A stretch of 64,000 nt of DNA from Jaltomata sinuosa (lineage: Eukaryota; Streptophyta; Magnoliopsida; Solanales; Solanaceae), in contig QJPP01001803.1 in NCBI GenBank assembly GCA_003996215.1, positions 186,001-250,000 of the forward strand, in the 5' to 3' direction. This document shows positions 54,380-64,000 of this stretch, piece after piece. The stretch's first letter is position 1, and every line of letters begins with the position of its first letter. The translations under genes were made by a program, and so were the position numbers. The notes beneath the pieces are model-generated. The model was not told the origin of the DNA, did not search any database, and saw only the letters and a list, made by a program, of their open reading frames with translations.

Positions 54380-55250
54380 TTGGATAGTTATGACAAGACC
54401 GATACAATAGTCGTGCCCAGCGTATCCTCAATAATGTGGAAGGGTTCTTTTAGCTGCGCACCGTCTGGGGTCATTTCATGTCTTCCGGCTAGGATGTTGA
54501 TTTTGCATGAGTGTTTGGCTTATCTACCATATGTACAGGATGTTAGCGCCAAAACTTTTTCTCCCAAGTCAGTCCTTGTGGTTAGGAAGTTCTTTGATAT
54601 GTTTCTGACTGACCTGTTGGGCCTCCCACCTGAGTATGATATAGACTTTTCCATTGAGTTAGAGCCGGGCACCAGGCTAATTTCCATTACTCTGTATCAT
54701 ATGGATCCAGCTGAGTTGAGGAAGCATAAGGTTTAGCTTTAGGACTTATTAGTTATGGGTTTCATTAGGCCGAGTGTGTTGCCTTGGGATACTCGAGTTC
54801 TGTTTGTGAAGAAGAAGGATTGTTCGATGCAAATATGTATTGATTATCGGCAACTGAATAAACTGACTGAAGAATAGGTATGTAATATTGTGTATAGATA
54901 ACTTGTTTGATCAGCTGTAGGGTTCAACCATATTTATTAAGATAGATCTGAGGTTAGGCTCTAACAAGTTGAGGATTAGGGTGGAGGACATCCTTAAGAC
55001 AGCATTCAAGACACATTATGGGCACTATGAGTTACTGGTGATGTCTTTTGGGTTGACTAATGCACCCGCAACATTAATGACTTGATGCACACGGTGCTCA
55101 AGCCGTACTTGGATTTTTTCATTATAGTTTTCATTGACTACATATTGATATACTCGCAGGGTGAGGAGGATCATGATAAGCACTTGAGTATTATACTCCA
55201 GACTTTGAGAGATCACTGCATTTATGCCAAGATCTAAAAGTCTGAGTTTT
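54380..55250 (+). pseudogene. pol: Reverse transcriptase, second B1-family copy, catalytic Asp lost
   Basis: The 118-codon stretch 54,380-54,736 has the pre-RT lead-in 'MFLTDLLGLPPEYDIDFSIE'. Then 'RPSVLPWDTRVLFVKKKDCS' and 'ICIDYRQLNK', with frameshifts near 54,860 and 54,960. The later part has 'GHYELLVMSFGLTNAPA' and the catalytic box 'IIVFIDYILIYS', in which the second Asp is Tyr (codon 55,139-55,141). Relic B1 has both Asp at the same place, so the change is specific to this copy. Confidence 0.83.
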
Positions 55251-55990
55251 GGCTTGAGTCAATATCATTCCCAGGACACGTGGTGTCTAAGGATGGGATT
55301 AGAGTGGACCTAGTGAAGGCCATTTGTGATTGGACGAGTCCTACTACTCCTATCGATGTTCACAACTTTATTTAGTTGGCATGGTACTACAGGCAGTACA
55401 TTGAGGGATTCTTCCATAAAAGCACCTTTTACTAGTCTTACTAGGAAGGATGTCCCATTTCAGTGCGAGGATAGTTTTCAGAGGCTTAAGGCCTTATTAA
55501 CTTTAGCTCCGGTGTTACCATTGCTAGTTGAGGTTCAATGCTTCTCAGTGTATTGTGATGCTTTATAAGTTGGTCTTTGTTGTGTGTTGATGAAACATGG
55601 TTGTGTGATAGCCTATGCATCAAGGCAGCTAAAGGTTCACAAGTGCAACTATCCCACTCATGACTTGTAGTTAGCGGCGGTAGTCTTTGCGCTCAAGATT
55701 TTAAGGTACTACTTATATGGAGTTCACTGTGAGATTTATACTTACCACCATAGTCTTCAGTACATCACGAGTTAGCGAGAGCTAAACTCTAGGTAGCAGA
55801 GATGGATTGAGTTACTGAAGGACTACAACTTTACCATTCTATACCATTCGGACATGGCAAACATGGTAGTGGATGCTTTGAGCCGGAAGGCAGTGAGTAT
55901 GGGAAGTTTCCCTTCTCTTTCAGTTTTGGAGAGACCGTTGGACTTGGTCATCTAGTTCTTGGCTAATGTTTTGTTAGAGTTGACTTGTCA
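55251..55990 (+). pseudogene. pol: RNase H, second B1-family copy
   Basis: It follows RT with 'FPGHVVSKDGIRVDLVKAIC' and then 'FSVYCDAL', 'CVLMKHGCVIAYASRQLKVH', 'AAVVFALKILRYYLYGVHCE', 'IYTYHHSLQYITS'. The Asp of 'TDHHS', present in B1, is Tyr here (codon 55,743-55,745). The tail 'LLKDYNFTILYHSDMANMVV' leads to the linker. Several TAG/TAA codons interrupt it. Confidence 0.8.
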
Positions 55991-56570
55991 TATCCAGTAA
56001 AGTTCTTGCTAGTGTTGAGGTATGTTTTACATTGGTTGATCAGATTCAGCAGCGTCAGTTTGAGGATCAGCGGTTATGTGATATTCTTGATCAAGTTATA
56101 TGGGGTGAGGCCAGAAGGGATACCTTAGGTTCTTATGGTGTTCTGAGATTTGATAATCACCTTTATATTCTGTGAGGCTTATTATTCAAGATATTCTATA
56201 CATCCGGGTGGAACTAAGATATATAGACTTGAGACAGCTTTACTAGTGGAGTGATATGAAGAGGGACATGGCACAATTTGTATCTCGGTACTTGACGTGT
56301 CAGCATGTTAAGTTCAAGCATATAAGACCTAGTAGATTGTTGTAGAGACTTCCCATTACTGAGTGGAAGTTGGAAGAGATCACTATGGACTTCATAGCAC
56401 GATTGCCATACACCTTTTGAGGGTTTGACTCAATTTGGGTTATTGTTTATAGGCTGACTAAGTATGTACACTTCTTGCCAATTCATTCCTCCTATAGAGT
56501 AGAGAGGTTGGGCCAGATTTACCTCCGTGAGCCTATGTGTTGTGTTGTTCATCTTGTATTGCATTCATAT
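55991..56570 (+). pseudogene. pol: Integrase N-terminal part, second B1-family copy
   Basis: A linker ('DQIQQRQFEDQRLCDILDQV') is followed by the zinc-binding region 'VSRYLTCQHVKFKHIRPSRL', in which the first Cys of the usual CPxC pair is Tyr, and by the start of the core 'ITMDFIARLPYTF' with the first catalytic Asp. The frame continues to 'YLREPMC' and is then lost near 56,550. The second and third acidic residues are not present. Confidence 0.75.
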
Positions 56571-57212
56571 GTTATAATTCTTCTGGTTAGTTGTATCTTG
56601 AGTTTTGCAGGCAATGTGTGATCGAGGTTTTTGTTGTTGTGGGGCTTGGAGTAGCATAAAGTAAGGTAGTGTTGGCTGACGTTGGTTCTATGCTAGTAGT
56701 GACTGGTATGTTGGTCAATAGTTTTAGTTATGATGTTTCAGTTATTCTATCTCCATAAATATTTAGTACATTCATTTGTACTAACATCACCATTGCAAGG
56801 GGGGCACTGCATTCATGTCTACAAGCTATCAGGTAGACATTGGTCCTCATTGCGTATGGTCGAGTTTAGCTGATGGTTGGTACACTTTGTTCCTTTTGGA
56901 GTTTCTGCATCTAGAGTATTCTTTAGGTTTGTAACGGTAATGGGTACATCAGGATCCTGTCCAGACTTGTGGTTGGTAGGTTCTTTCCATATTAGAGGCT
57001 TGTAGACATCTGTTATGGGTTTGATAGTCAATTGTGTCTTGGTAGCCTTGTATTATACATTCATTATATTCTTGTTTGTTTTCATTGCATTTCTTTTTAT
57101 TTTGCTTGGCCTTGACGGCCTGTGTGTGTAGTTTTGTTTGGTTTCTGTTGGTTTGCTCAGCCAAGTGAGACACCAGGTGCTAGTTATTCCTCCCAGGATT
57201 TGGGGCGTGACA
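56571..57212 (+). repeat. B1-family LTR, 3' end
   Basis: It ends 'ggatttggggcgtgaca', the LTR terminus of this family. The part 57,070-57,168 matches 52,531-52,625. Left boundary uncertain. No polypurine tract is seen before it, so this is a truncated LTR joined to the integrase fragment. Confidence 0.6.
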
Positions 57213-57990
57213 CACTAGCTAAAATAGGAAGAGGTCTCATATTAGGTAGACTTCTGGAACCTAAGAAGTGCCACCTCCTCCTCTGCATGAACAAAGCTGG
57301 AGATTTGGGCTGCCGTTGGGTGGAAAAAGATGGGCAAAAATACTGTAAGCATAACAAGGAAGTTAAGAACTTTCTAGATGAGCAAATGGACTGAGAAAAG
57401 TTTTCTATAGAGTTTTCACACATTGTTAAAAGCATGTATACCCTGAGGTTGGGATACATCTTTGATGACCTCAGCGAGTGTAACTTGAACTTGTTATGAG
57501 ATTTTTACGCCAATTGGGACCCCTTAAGCCGTAAAAACAAAGTCGATATTAGGGTCCAAGTAGTGGGCTTCACTTCCACTGCTTTGAATAAGTTCTTGCA
57601 CACCCCTATTATGGACCCTGCACCTTTGGGGGAACTGTTTTCTAGGCCACCTTATCATGTTAGCTACCACACCCTATGTGGTGTCAAATCATCAGTGATA
57701 TCGACCTGCCATCATACTAAGGAACGCATCTGACATTCCCTTATGGCCACTTCACTAAAAAACCTTGGGTTTGGCTCAAAATTATATGTAGTTGCATCAT
57801 TCATGGGATGCACACCACTAATGTAACTCGAGATAGGTTTTTCTTATTCTATAGGTTGATGACAGAGGGACTAATTAATGTTTGTGCAATATTGATGTCC
57901 TCAATGAAAATGGCTAGAATGCATGACCCATAAGCTACATCTTTGGATTCCTAATGACCCGGTACTTGAGAGACTTGAACGCACTTCATG
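57213..57990 (+). pseudogene. Relic of a 'putative plant transposon protein' domain
   Basis: A reading frame with several stops contains 'DFYANWDPLSRKNKVDIRVQ', 'VVGFTSTALNKFLHTPIMDP', 'APLGELFSRPPYHVSYHTLC' and 'GVKSSV', closely resembling the plant-specific 'putative plant transposon protein' domain, which has many decayed copies in Solanaceae and legume genomes. Upstream 57,220-57,394 has 'LEPKKCHLLLCMNKAGDLGC', possibly from the same gene or a chimera. Stops lie at 57,392 and near 57,497; a frameshift follows near 57,715. The domain's activity is not established. It is cut at 57,991 by a long LTR. Confidence 0.65.
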
Positions 57991-60900
57991 TGTAATGACC
58001 TTCTACGTCATTTCTTAGTTTTCATGTGTTTTAAGCATTTTGAGCTATCTCGCAGCAGCTATATGTTATTTTTGACTTGTTAGGACTGATTGTTTAGTTC
58101 TTGGGCTATTCATTCGTATTTTAGAAGAGTTTCCCTGTTTTGGAACTCTTAAGGTTAAAAGGGTTGACTTTGGTCAACATTTGGAGTAAACAAGCTTAGA
58201 TGAAAATTTTGCTAGTTTTGTTAACACCAAAACATAGACTTTGGGCTAGTTGGGACTTTAGTTTGGGTCCTGGGGCTTCCAGACTCATTTTAGGTTTTTG
58301 GTTGGTTTTTGACTAAAATAGAGTTTGTGGGTGTAGGACCCACTTTTCATCAAAGTGATCTTCATTGGGGATTTCATCAATTCCATTGAGTTTGGAATAC
58401 TGTTTTTGGTAGGGTAATCCAGTTCGTTTTCATCTGCGACACAATAAGTAAATCCAGAGTGTCCATCCGAGTGTTTTTGTACTCAAAAAATTTTCTGGTA
58501 TTCAGATGTTAGTGCATCTCCAATTTTCTCTTGGCGATCATGATATTTCCATCGCTTTTACGATCGTCTGACTGTTTGACTATTGCAATCATGAGGTCTA
58601 GGTCACGTTCATAATTAATGGTCCAGTGGACCTGGCTGAGTTTGTTCTTCATTATCATGAGGTTGACCATCACAATCGCGATGGGTCAGCCTGGTTGTTC
58701 TTTGCATTCGTGACAGGGGTCCTCGCGATTGCGATGAAGGACCCCTTGCAGTATATGAATCTTCCTCTTTGTTTTCATCTTTTTTCTCCGAAAATCCACC
58801 ATTGTTGAGAGCATTGTGCTTTGAAATTGCTGAGGGTAATTGACCAAAGCTTGGGATTTTTGGGTCCTCATCCGTGACCATTTCTCTATCTTATATTCAT
58901 AAGTTTCCATCTCAAATTCCGTTTAATTCCATTCATTATTGTTTAATTGTTCTTGGACTTTTTGGGCTCTTTTGAGCCCAAATTTGATAGTGGATCACGC
59001 TCAAATTTTGAGTGTATGATCTTTGTCCTGTGAGGGACATTTTTCCTGATTTTGATTTTTGAAATTTATATGTGGGCCTCACAGGTGATTTTTTACCCAA
59101 TTTTTTATTCGAATTATTAATTTACAACATTAGTATCATTGTTCATATTTTAATAATTAGATTATCATTATGATAGAATGGCAGCAGTCGGAGGCTTCCC
59201 AGAAAGGCTAGTCTAGTGGGTGCGAGCGCGCGTGATCAACTTTGAGGTAGGTTACAAATTAACTTCTTTTTGACTTAGCTTGTTTAAGGTACTTTTATGG
59301 TAGTTTTCTAATTTTTAGGGGGATATTGTGGTTTGGTTATGATAATTAGGCACTTATGACTCTTATAGATGATTTAGGTGATTTACCTTAGAGTTGGGGT
59401 TAGGGTCCTTAGTTTAGGTTATCTTTATTCCTCTAAGATCTGGCATAGGTGTTGTAGTATCTTTAGGATTATGATTGCTTGCCTTGGCTTAGCTAGGTTG
59501 ATTGCAACCTTGATATAGTTAGGTTAGGAATCCTTAGTATAGAGTTAGCGAAAGACTCTGTGATAGATTAGGCGCTTTATGCTCGATGTATATGTATTGT
59601 TTCCTTTTTATACTTCTTCTATATATTGTGTGATTGTGGGCCCAAAGACGTGGATGCTCATTTTGCTGGACATCAGATCAGTACGTTCATTCATATCTTA
59701 ACTCTCTTTGTTTGTTCCTTACCTTAATATTTGGTTGCCGGTTAATCTATTATTATTGGGTTGTAGATTTAAGGATATATTCGACGTCCTTATGATAGGA
59801 TAGGGTAGTTATACGTGCTTAAGTAGTTTTTGACTCCCCTAGACCTGTGATTATCACCTTATATTTTCCTTCTTAGGGTATGAGATTGTTGACATGAGGC
59901 CACAGTATTTAGACTAGACATGTCTCCAGGTGAGTATGACTTGCCTTAGATTGACTTTAGTAAATTATGTTTGTTAGTTTTATTCGGCCGGTTGTGTGCC
60001 TTAGACTAGTTTAAGTCACATGTGTACTTTATGTGGGTTTTTCTTGGGAGTTCATCATTAAATGTAGATTTCTAGGTCTTTTCTCTAGGATTGTAATCTT
60101 TCCTTAGTTAGTGGACCTTGGAATTCTTGGTGTGGGTTGATTGGACTTTGTAGTGATATTTGACATGATTTGTACATCTATGTTCTTGTATTGTTGTTTT
60201 TTTCTTCATGACATATGAAAGGATTAGTTTAAAACACTAGTTTTGGTTTCAAAAATGGATTTTCTAGAACATTTTCGGTACTTTGGTTTTCTCCCAGAAA
60301 ATTTGGTATATTTTATGAAATACTGATTTGAGATAAACTTGCATGTCCGAGGGAAAGTGTTCCAGGTGGTTTTTATTCATAATTATCATGGCATGCTCAT
60401 CGAGATATGATCTAATTTGGTTTACGGATTTCACGAGTCCCCTATGGGTCTTGCCTTTGCAAGCTACTGCTGGAGGAGGAGTATATGGTACTATTGGAAC
60501 TTGGCATGAATCATATGACATACCATGGCACAATTCCACCTGCATTACCCTATTAGGTTGATTGTTAGTCACTATTGTCTGATATTTGCATCCTCTGGAC
60601 TTATGGGGTGTCCGGTTGGATCTATTGATTGTTGTTTGTACCTTCCAGGCTTATGGGGGTTTAATTAGGTTGGTTTGTTGTTGATTGTACCTTCCGAGCT
60701 TATGGGGGTTCGGTTAGGTTGCAGTTAGATATTTACTTTATGCTTTCTGAGTTTTTACTTACGCTCACCTCAATTGCTTAATTTGTCCAGATACTCTCTT
60801 TTACCTTATAATCATGATCACAACAATTATTATTATTACTATTATTATTATATTTACTCGTATCCTGATGGTTCACGAGATCGCTAGGTTATCTTTGGTT

Positions 60901-61627
60901 TTGATTACCTATAATTGTAGTTACCCTCGATGTGACTAGAACTCTAGGTTACCCTTATCAGTTAGTTTATTTTATGACGTGACTTGTTAACCTATTTTTT
61001 CTTACGCTTTGCAAATTACTTACTTATGTTTTTCATTGTTACCTAGATGTGATCTATATCTCCTTTCTGACCCTTCTTGCCTTACCTTTAGCTTATATTT
61101 GCATATTATTATACTTGTATCTTATTTGAGCTCAGTCGGCCTATGATGCCTACTGGGCACCGTATGGTATTGGTACTCATGCTACACTTTGCATGTCTTT
61201 CTAATGCAGATCTTAGTGTGGGTTATCTTCATTGATGTTTTCCTCGAGCAGTGTTAGTTGTCATTAGATACATGGTAAGCTCTTGGCGACTGGCATTGAC
61301 CCATCTTTTTCTGATATTGGACTAGTCCTACATTCGTCTATCAGAGATAGTTCTAGGAATATTGTATCTATTTATTACTTCATATGTTGTAGTAGCTCTT
61401 GTACTAAATTATACTAGATCTTGGGGATGACGTGTACTCTTGTGTTCCCTTCTCTCTCTTTTATTTATGTTTTCCTTCTGCATGTTCTCGATATATAAAT
61501 ATTGTTCTTCCACTATCTTTTGTTTTTTTTGTTAGCCTGTTACTTGACATTCGGGGATAAGGGTTTGGGTTACCTATTGGTGGGTGGTATAATGTTCCAT
61601 CACAAGCTGAGAAATTGGGACATGATA
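57991..61627 (+). repeat. Tekay-like LTR (about 3,637 bp), 5' LTR of a chromovirus
   Basis: It starts TGTAATGACC and ends about 'gggacatgata' just before a primer site, where the family end is GTGACA. The first 450 bases parallel 52,626-53,170, and the part near 61,135-61,200 ('tgcctactgggcacc', 'tactcatgctacac') parallels the minus-strand fragment at 7,506-8,087. No open frame of note. An (ATT)n microsatellite lies at about 60,825-60,853, and a 'gggggttnggttaggttg' phrase is repeated near 60,600-60,720. The 3' LTR is off the window. Confidence 0.75.
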
Positions 61628-61630
61628 GAT

Positions 61631-61642
61631 TGGTATCATTGC
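61631..61642 (+). other. Primer-binding site (tRNA-iMet type), decayed
   Basis: 'tggtatcattgc' differs at two positions from TGGTATCAGAGC and lies four bases after the inferred LTR end. It supports the LTR boundary. Confidence 0.75.
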
Positions 61643-61839
61643 TCTAGGTTCTCCAGTGTCATTAGTACAAGAGCAATTGTATAGTAGAGACTAACAGAAC
61701 AGTACAATGACATCCATATCTTATATGTGGGAGGCTATAGGGCATTCTTAGGAAAAATTATATTACTTTGATTCCTTATCGTGCATTTTTTACTCTATTA
61801 ACTTCTGAACTTTATTTTTTCCATACCTTCTCGGATGAT

Positions 61840-62880
61840 TAAGATGTTTATTGCAACGGATGAGGACGAGGCTTTCATGCCTGTTACTATAACACATTCA
61901 CAAGCTCTACAACCAGTGATTGAGGGCTTACCATTTCAGACTAGGGATTTGGGACCAACCCAGCTTCCAATGGGTATTATAGCGATATAAGTTATCAGTA
62001 CACTGTGGCTAAGACTCTGAGTTTTATGAAGGTTATGTCATAGTCAGGGACATGTTCTGGTTCTTCGAGCTTCACTATGGTCAGGGATGATTTTCCATTA
62101 TTCATCGGGGTTCCATAACCATTTATAGGTATGAGTCAAGGTTTATGGGTTAACTAGGCGCGCTACTATCGCTATGCCTACAGAATATTGGAGATTGTAG
62201 AGATTTGTCAGATGGTTGATTTCTACTCTTTCTTTGACAGCAGGGCACTTAGTATTGGTTGGTACTACTTTCCTTCAGGTGGTTGATCATGTGTGGACTA
62301 TAAAGGGGTCATGTCGTGAGGCCTATGAAAGCATTGACAAGAGATATTGCCATAAGGGAAGTTTTTGTGGTTCTCAGTCTCGAGATAGGGAATTCTCTAA
62401 GTAAAGTTTATCATCATTATTCTCATCATAGAAGGTCTGTTAATACCGTGGTATCGGGTTTGAATGATGGTTACTCAGGTCAGGTTGGGTAGAGCAGCCA
62501 GGATTTAGGTCAGATGTTTTGAGGTTTGCATTCTGGGTATTTGGGCCATTGAGGCTAGTCTTTTCAGCCAAGTTGTCAGAGCAGGGAGAGTTTTGTGGGG
62601 ATTTCTACGTGTGTATTGAGTTGGGGCATTTTTCTAGGGATTGTCCCAGGTTTATTGAGCTTTACCCTCTTTGAATTCCAGTGCCACTGGCTAGAGACGG
62701 TGCATAGGGTTTTAGGGGTGGTCCCTAAATTGTCTGCTGTGACTCTCAGCCAGGCAGGTCAAGCGACCGTGGCAGGTCACTGCTATTCGAATGTTTCTTT
62801 GGGACGAGAAAAGGTTGATGCTCTAAATACCATCATTACAAGTATAATCTCTGATATTGTCAGCCAGCCTTTATATTAGT
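61840..62880 (+). pseudogene. gag: gag remnant of the rightmost chromovirus
   Basis: Fragments include 'DEDEAFMPVTITHSQALQPV' and 'IKGSCREAYESIDKRYCHKG' (near 62,300), a basic Ser/Gly/Gln-rich stretch with several stops, and 'YVCIELGHFSRDCPR' near 62,608-62,652. The last is a zinc knuckle whose first Cys is changed to Phe. 'SQAGQATVAGHCYSN' follows near 62,750. Frameshifts and stops occur throughout. Confidence 0.68.
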
Positions 62881-63239
62881 TGTTATGTGGTCTGTATATG
62901 GTCATATATCTATTCACTTTAGTTTGCATTTGGGTTGCTCTGTGGTTCTTATTTGTGCATATACATGTAGCCTTCCCGTAAGGGGATTCTTTTAGTCGTG
63001 GATCGAGTATGTCATGCCTTGGGAGGTTATTATCTTCGAGTGTACACATGTGGGTTAACCTTGTCGTCCTAATTGATGGAATTCACTGTAGGTACAGGAT
63101 AGGTTTAGCTATTTCTTTTTTTCTTGCTATTGAGACTTGGATCACCTTGCTTATGCTTGTGGTAATAGTGCCGATAATCCTCACTTGGGTCAATTTCTAT
63201 GATTAACAAGTATTCTTGGTGCTTTTCTAAAATTTTTAC

Positions 63240-64000
63240 CTAGTTTAAGCTTGGATGTGTTTGAATTCAGCATTGATGATGAGTTGGGAACTCGGCTTAT
63301 TTCTTTCCCTCCATATCGGATGACACCAGCTGAGTTGTGAAAGTTAAAGGAATAGTTTCAAGTCCTTCTGAGAAAGAGGTTGTCAGGTCCAGTGTATCTC
63401 TTAAAGGTGTTCTGTTTTATTTGCAAAAAGAAGGGAGATGAGTCCTTGCATATGTTTATGGATTATCGGCACCTGGCTGAGGTGACGAATGAAGGTATGC
63501 ATTGGTGTTGTATATTTTGATGACTCATTCAACCAACTACAGAGTGTAGTGGAATTTTCCCAAGATGGATTCGAGATCAAGTTTCCTCCAGTTAAAGATC
63601 GAGGTGGTGGGCATTACAAGGACTACTTTTAAGGCTTGTTGTATCCATTATGATTTTCCATGTTATGTCCTTTGGTTGACATAGGCCTCAACAGCATTTA
63701 CGGATTGGCGAGCCATGTATTTAGAGCCTATTGAGTCTTTAGTTTCTATATTGTTCATCGATAACATTTGAGTCTACTCGAGGATTCGACAGAAGCATTA
63801 TTGACATTTAGAGTTGGGTTTTAGATTTGTGGGATAGTAGGTTACTTCAGACAATTTGTGAAAGGTTCTTTTCGGTAGTAACATCCATGGTTAGATTTAT
63901 TCATTACATTGTTTCCTTCTGGTGGTCCAACGAGTTTGAGATGAGTTTTTTAAAAGCTCAAGCCTTATGTATTTCAATGACGATTTGAACTCTTCTAGTT
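63240..64000 (+). pseudogene. pol: Reverse transcriptase remnant of the rightmost chromovirus, catalytic Asp lost
   Basis: Readable parts are 'FSIDDELGTRLISFPPYRMT', 'CKKKGDESLHMFMDYRHLAE' and the catalytic box near 63,751-63,765, 'LFIDNI', where the second Asp is Asn. A connection-like stretch ('ELGFRFVG') follows. Several stops and frameshifts; the domain runs past the window edge. Confidence 0.72.

Larger units (their letters stand above)
53225..56570 (+). mobile_element. Second copy of the B1 chromovirus family, gag-pol relic
   Basis: Gag, protease, RT, RNase H and the first part of integrase follow in the same order as in relic B1, with strongly related sequence but more frameshifts. 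The left part joins a truncated LTR and the right part runs into a related LTR end. Differences from B1: the protease Asp is kept, but the RT box, an RNase H Asp and the zinc-binding part of integrase are damaged. Each copy is broken in different places, which shows independent decay. Confidence 0.82.
61643..64000 (+). mobile_element. Decayed chromovirus gag-pol running off the right end
   Basis: Leader, gag, protease and RT remnants follow the LTR in the expected order, all heavily mutated. Gag starts near 61,840 ('IATDEDEAFMPVTI'). A zinc knuckle can be read near 62,605-62,650, a protease-like hydrophobic part to about 63,200, and RT from about 63,240. It is the most decayed of the chromoviruses in the window. 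Confidence 0.75.

Noticed and set aside
365..64000. Endogenous pararetrovirus (caulimovirid) origin of the RT relics
   Set aside because: The RT relics are flanked by Ty3/gypsy gag, integrase, chromodomain, LTRs, primer sites or the Tat-type RNase H. No movement protein or other caulimovirid domain is seen.
1..64000. Host protein-coding genes
   Set aside because: All coding-like stretches with recognisable motifs are retrotransposon or transposon relics. No exon series with matching splice sites and a host domain was found by eye.

Overview
This window looks like heterochromatic DNA from a plant genome, most likely Solanaceae. I infer this from the retrotransposon lineages (Tekay/Del-like chromoviruses, Athila, Tat/Ogre), initiator-tRNA-Met primer sites, very long LTRs and a relic of the 'putative plant transposon protein' family. 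The species cannot be fixed from sequence alone. I see no intact host gene, tRNA, rRNA, CRISPR array or bacterial feature. Almost all of it is LTR retrotransposon DNA at several stages of decay, nested or joined by old rearrangements.

Layout, left to right. (1) 1-364: fragment of an Athila-type LTR. (2) 365-3,558: chromovirus gag-PR-RT-RNase H relic without LTRs ('B1'). (3) 3,559-7,505: Athila gag and protease, plus strand, cut by a 1,330-bp solo LTR (5,750-7,079) with a 5-bp target duplication. (4) 7,506-8,087: piece of a Tekay-like LTR, minus orientation. (5) 8,088-16,119: minus-strand chromovirus with two 2.1-kb LTRs, internally deleted, with a partial second internal region beyond its left LTR (tandem form). 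(6) 16,120-17,129: unassigned. (7) 17,130-about 21,930: minus-strand Athila end: LTR, 3' untranslated region, integrase. (8) About 22,080-42,381: plus-strand chromovirus integrase/chromodomain and LTR. That LTR is split by (9) a 16.5-kb Tat/Ogre-like element at 24,840-41,349, minus strand, with LTRs of 3.8 and 3.7 kb and CATGA target duplications. (10) 42,382-about 50,365: a second Tat/Ogre-like relic, plus strand, keeping gag, protease, G-patch-like, RT, RNase H and the extra archaeal-type RNase H. (11) About 50,366-52,519: chromovirus 3' end and LTR. (12) 52,520-57,212: second copy of the B1 family with LTR pieces. (13) 57,213-57,990: plant transposon-protein relic. (14) 57,991-64,000: 3.6-kb LTR, primer site and decayed gag-pol of another chromovirus that runs off the window.

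None of these elements appears able to move by itself. Coding regions carry stops, frameshifts, large deletions and lost catalytic residues. The parts that stand out are non-coding: four unrelated tandem-repeat arrays in the 3' untranslated region of the 16.5-kb element, clusters of short GC-rich palindromes in the promoter-side part of LTRs from several unrelated families, and exact insertion scars that give the order of events. I found no convincing new protein system. Identities quoted are by eye, not computed.
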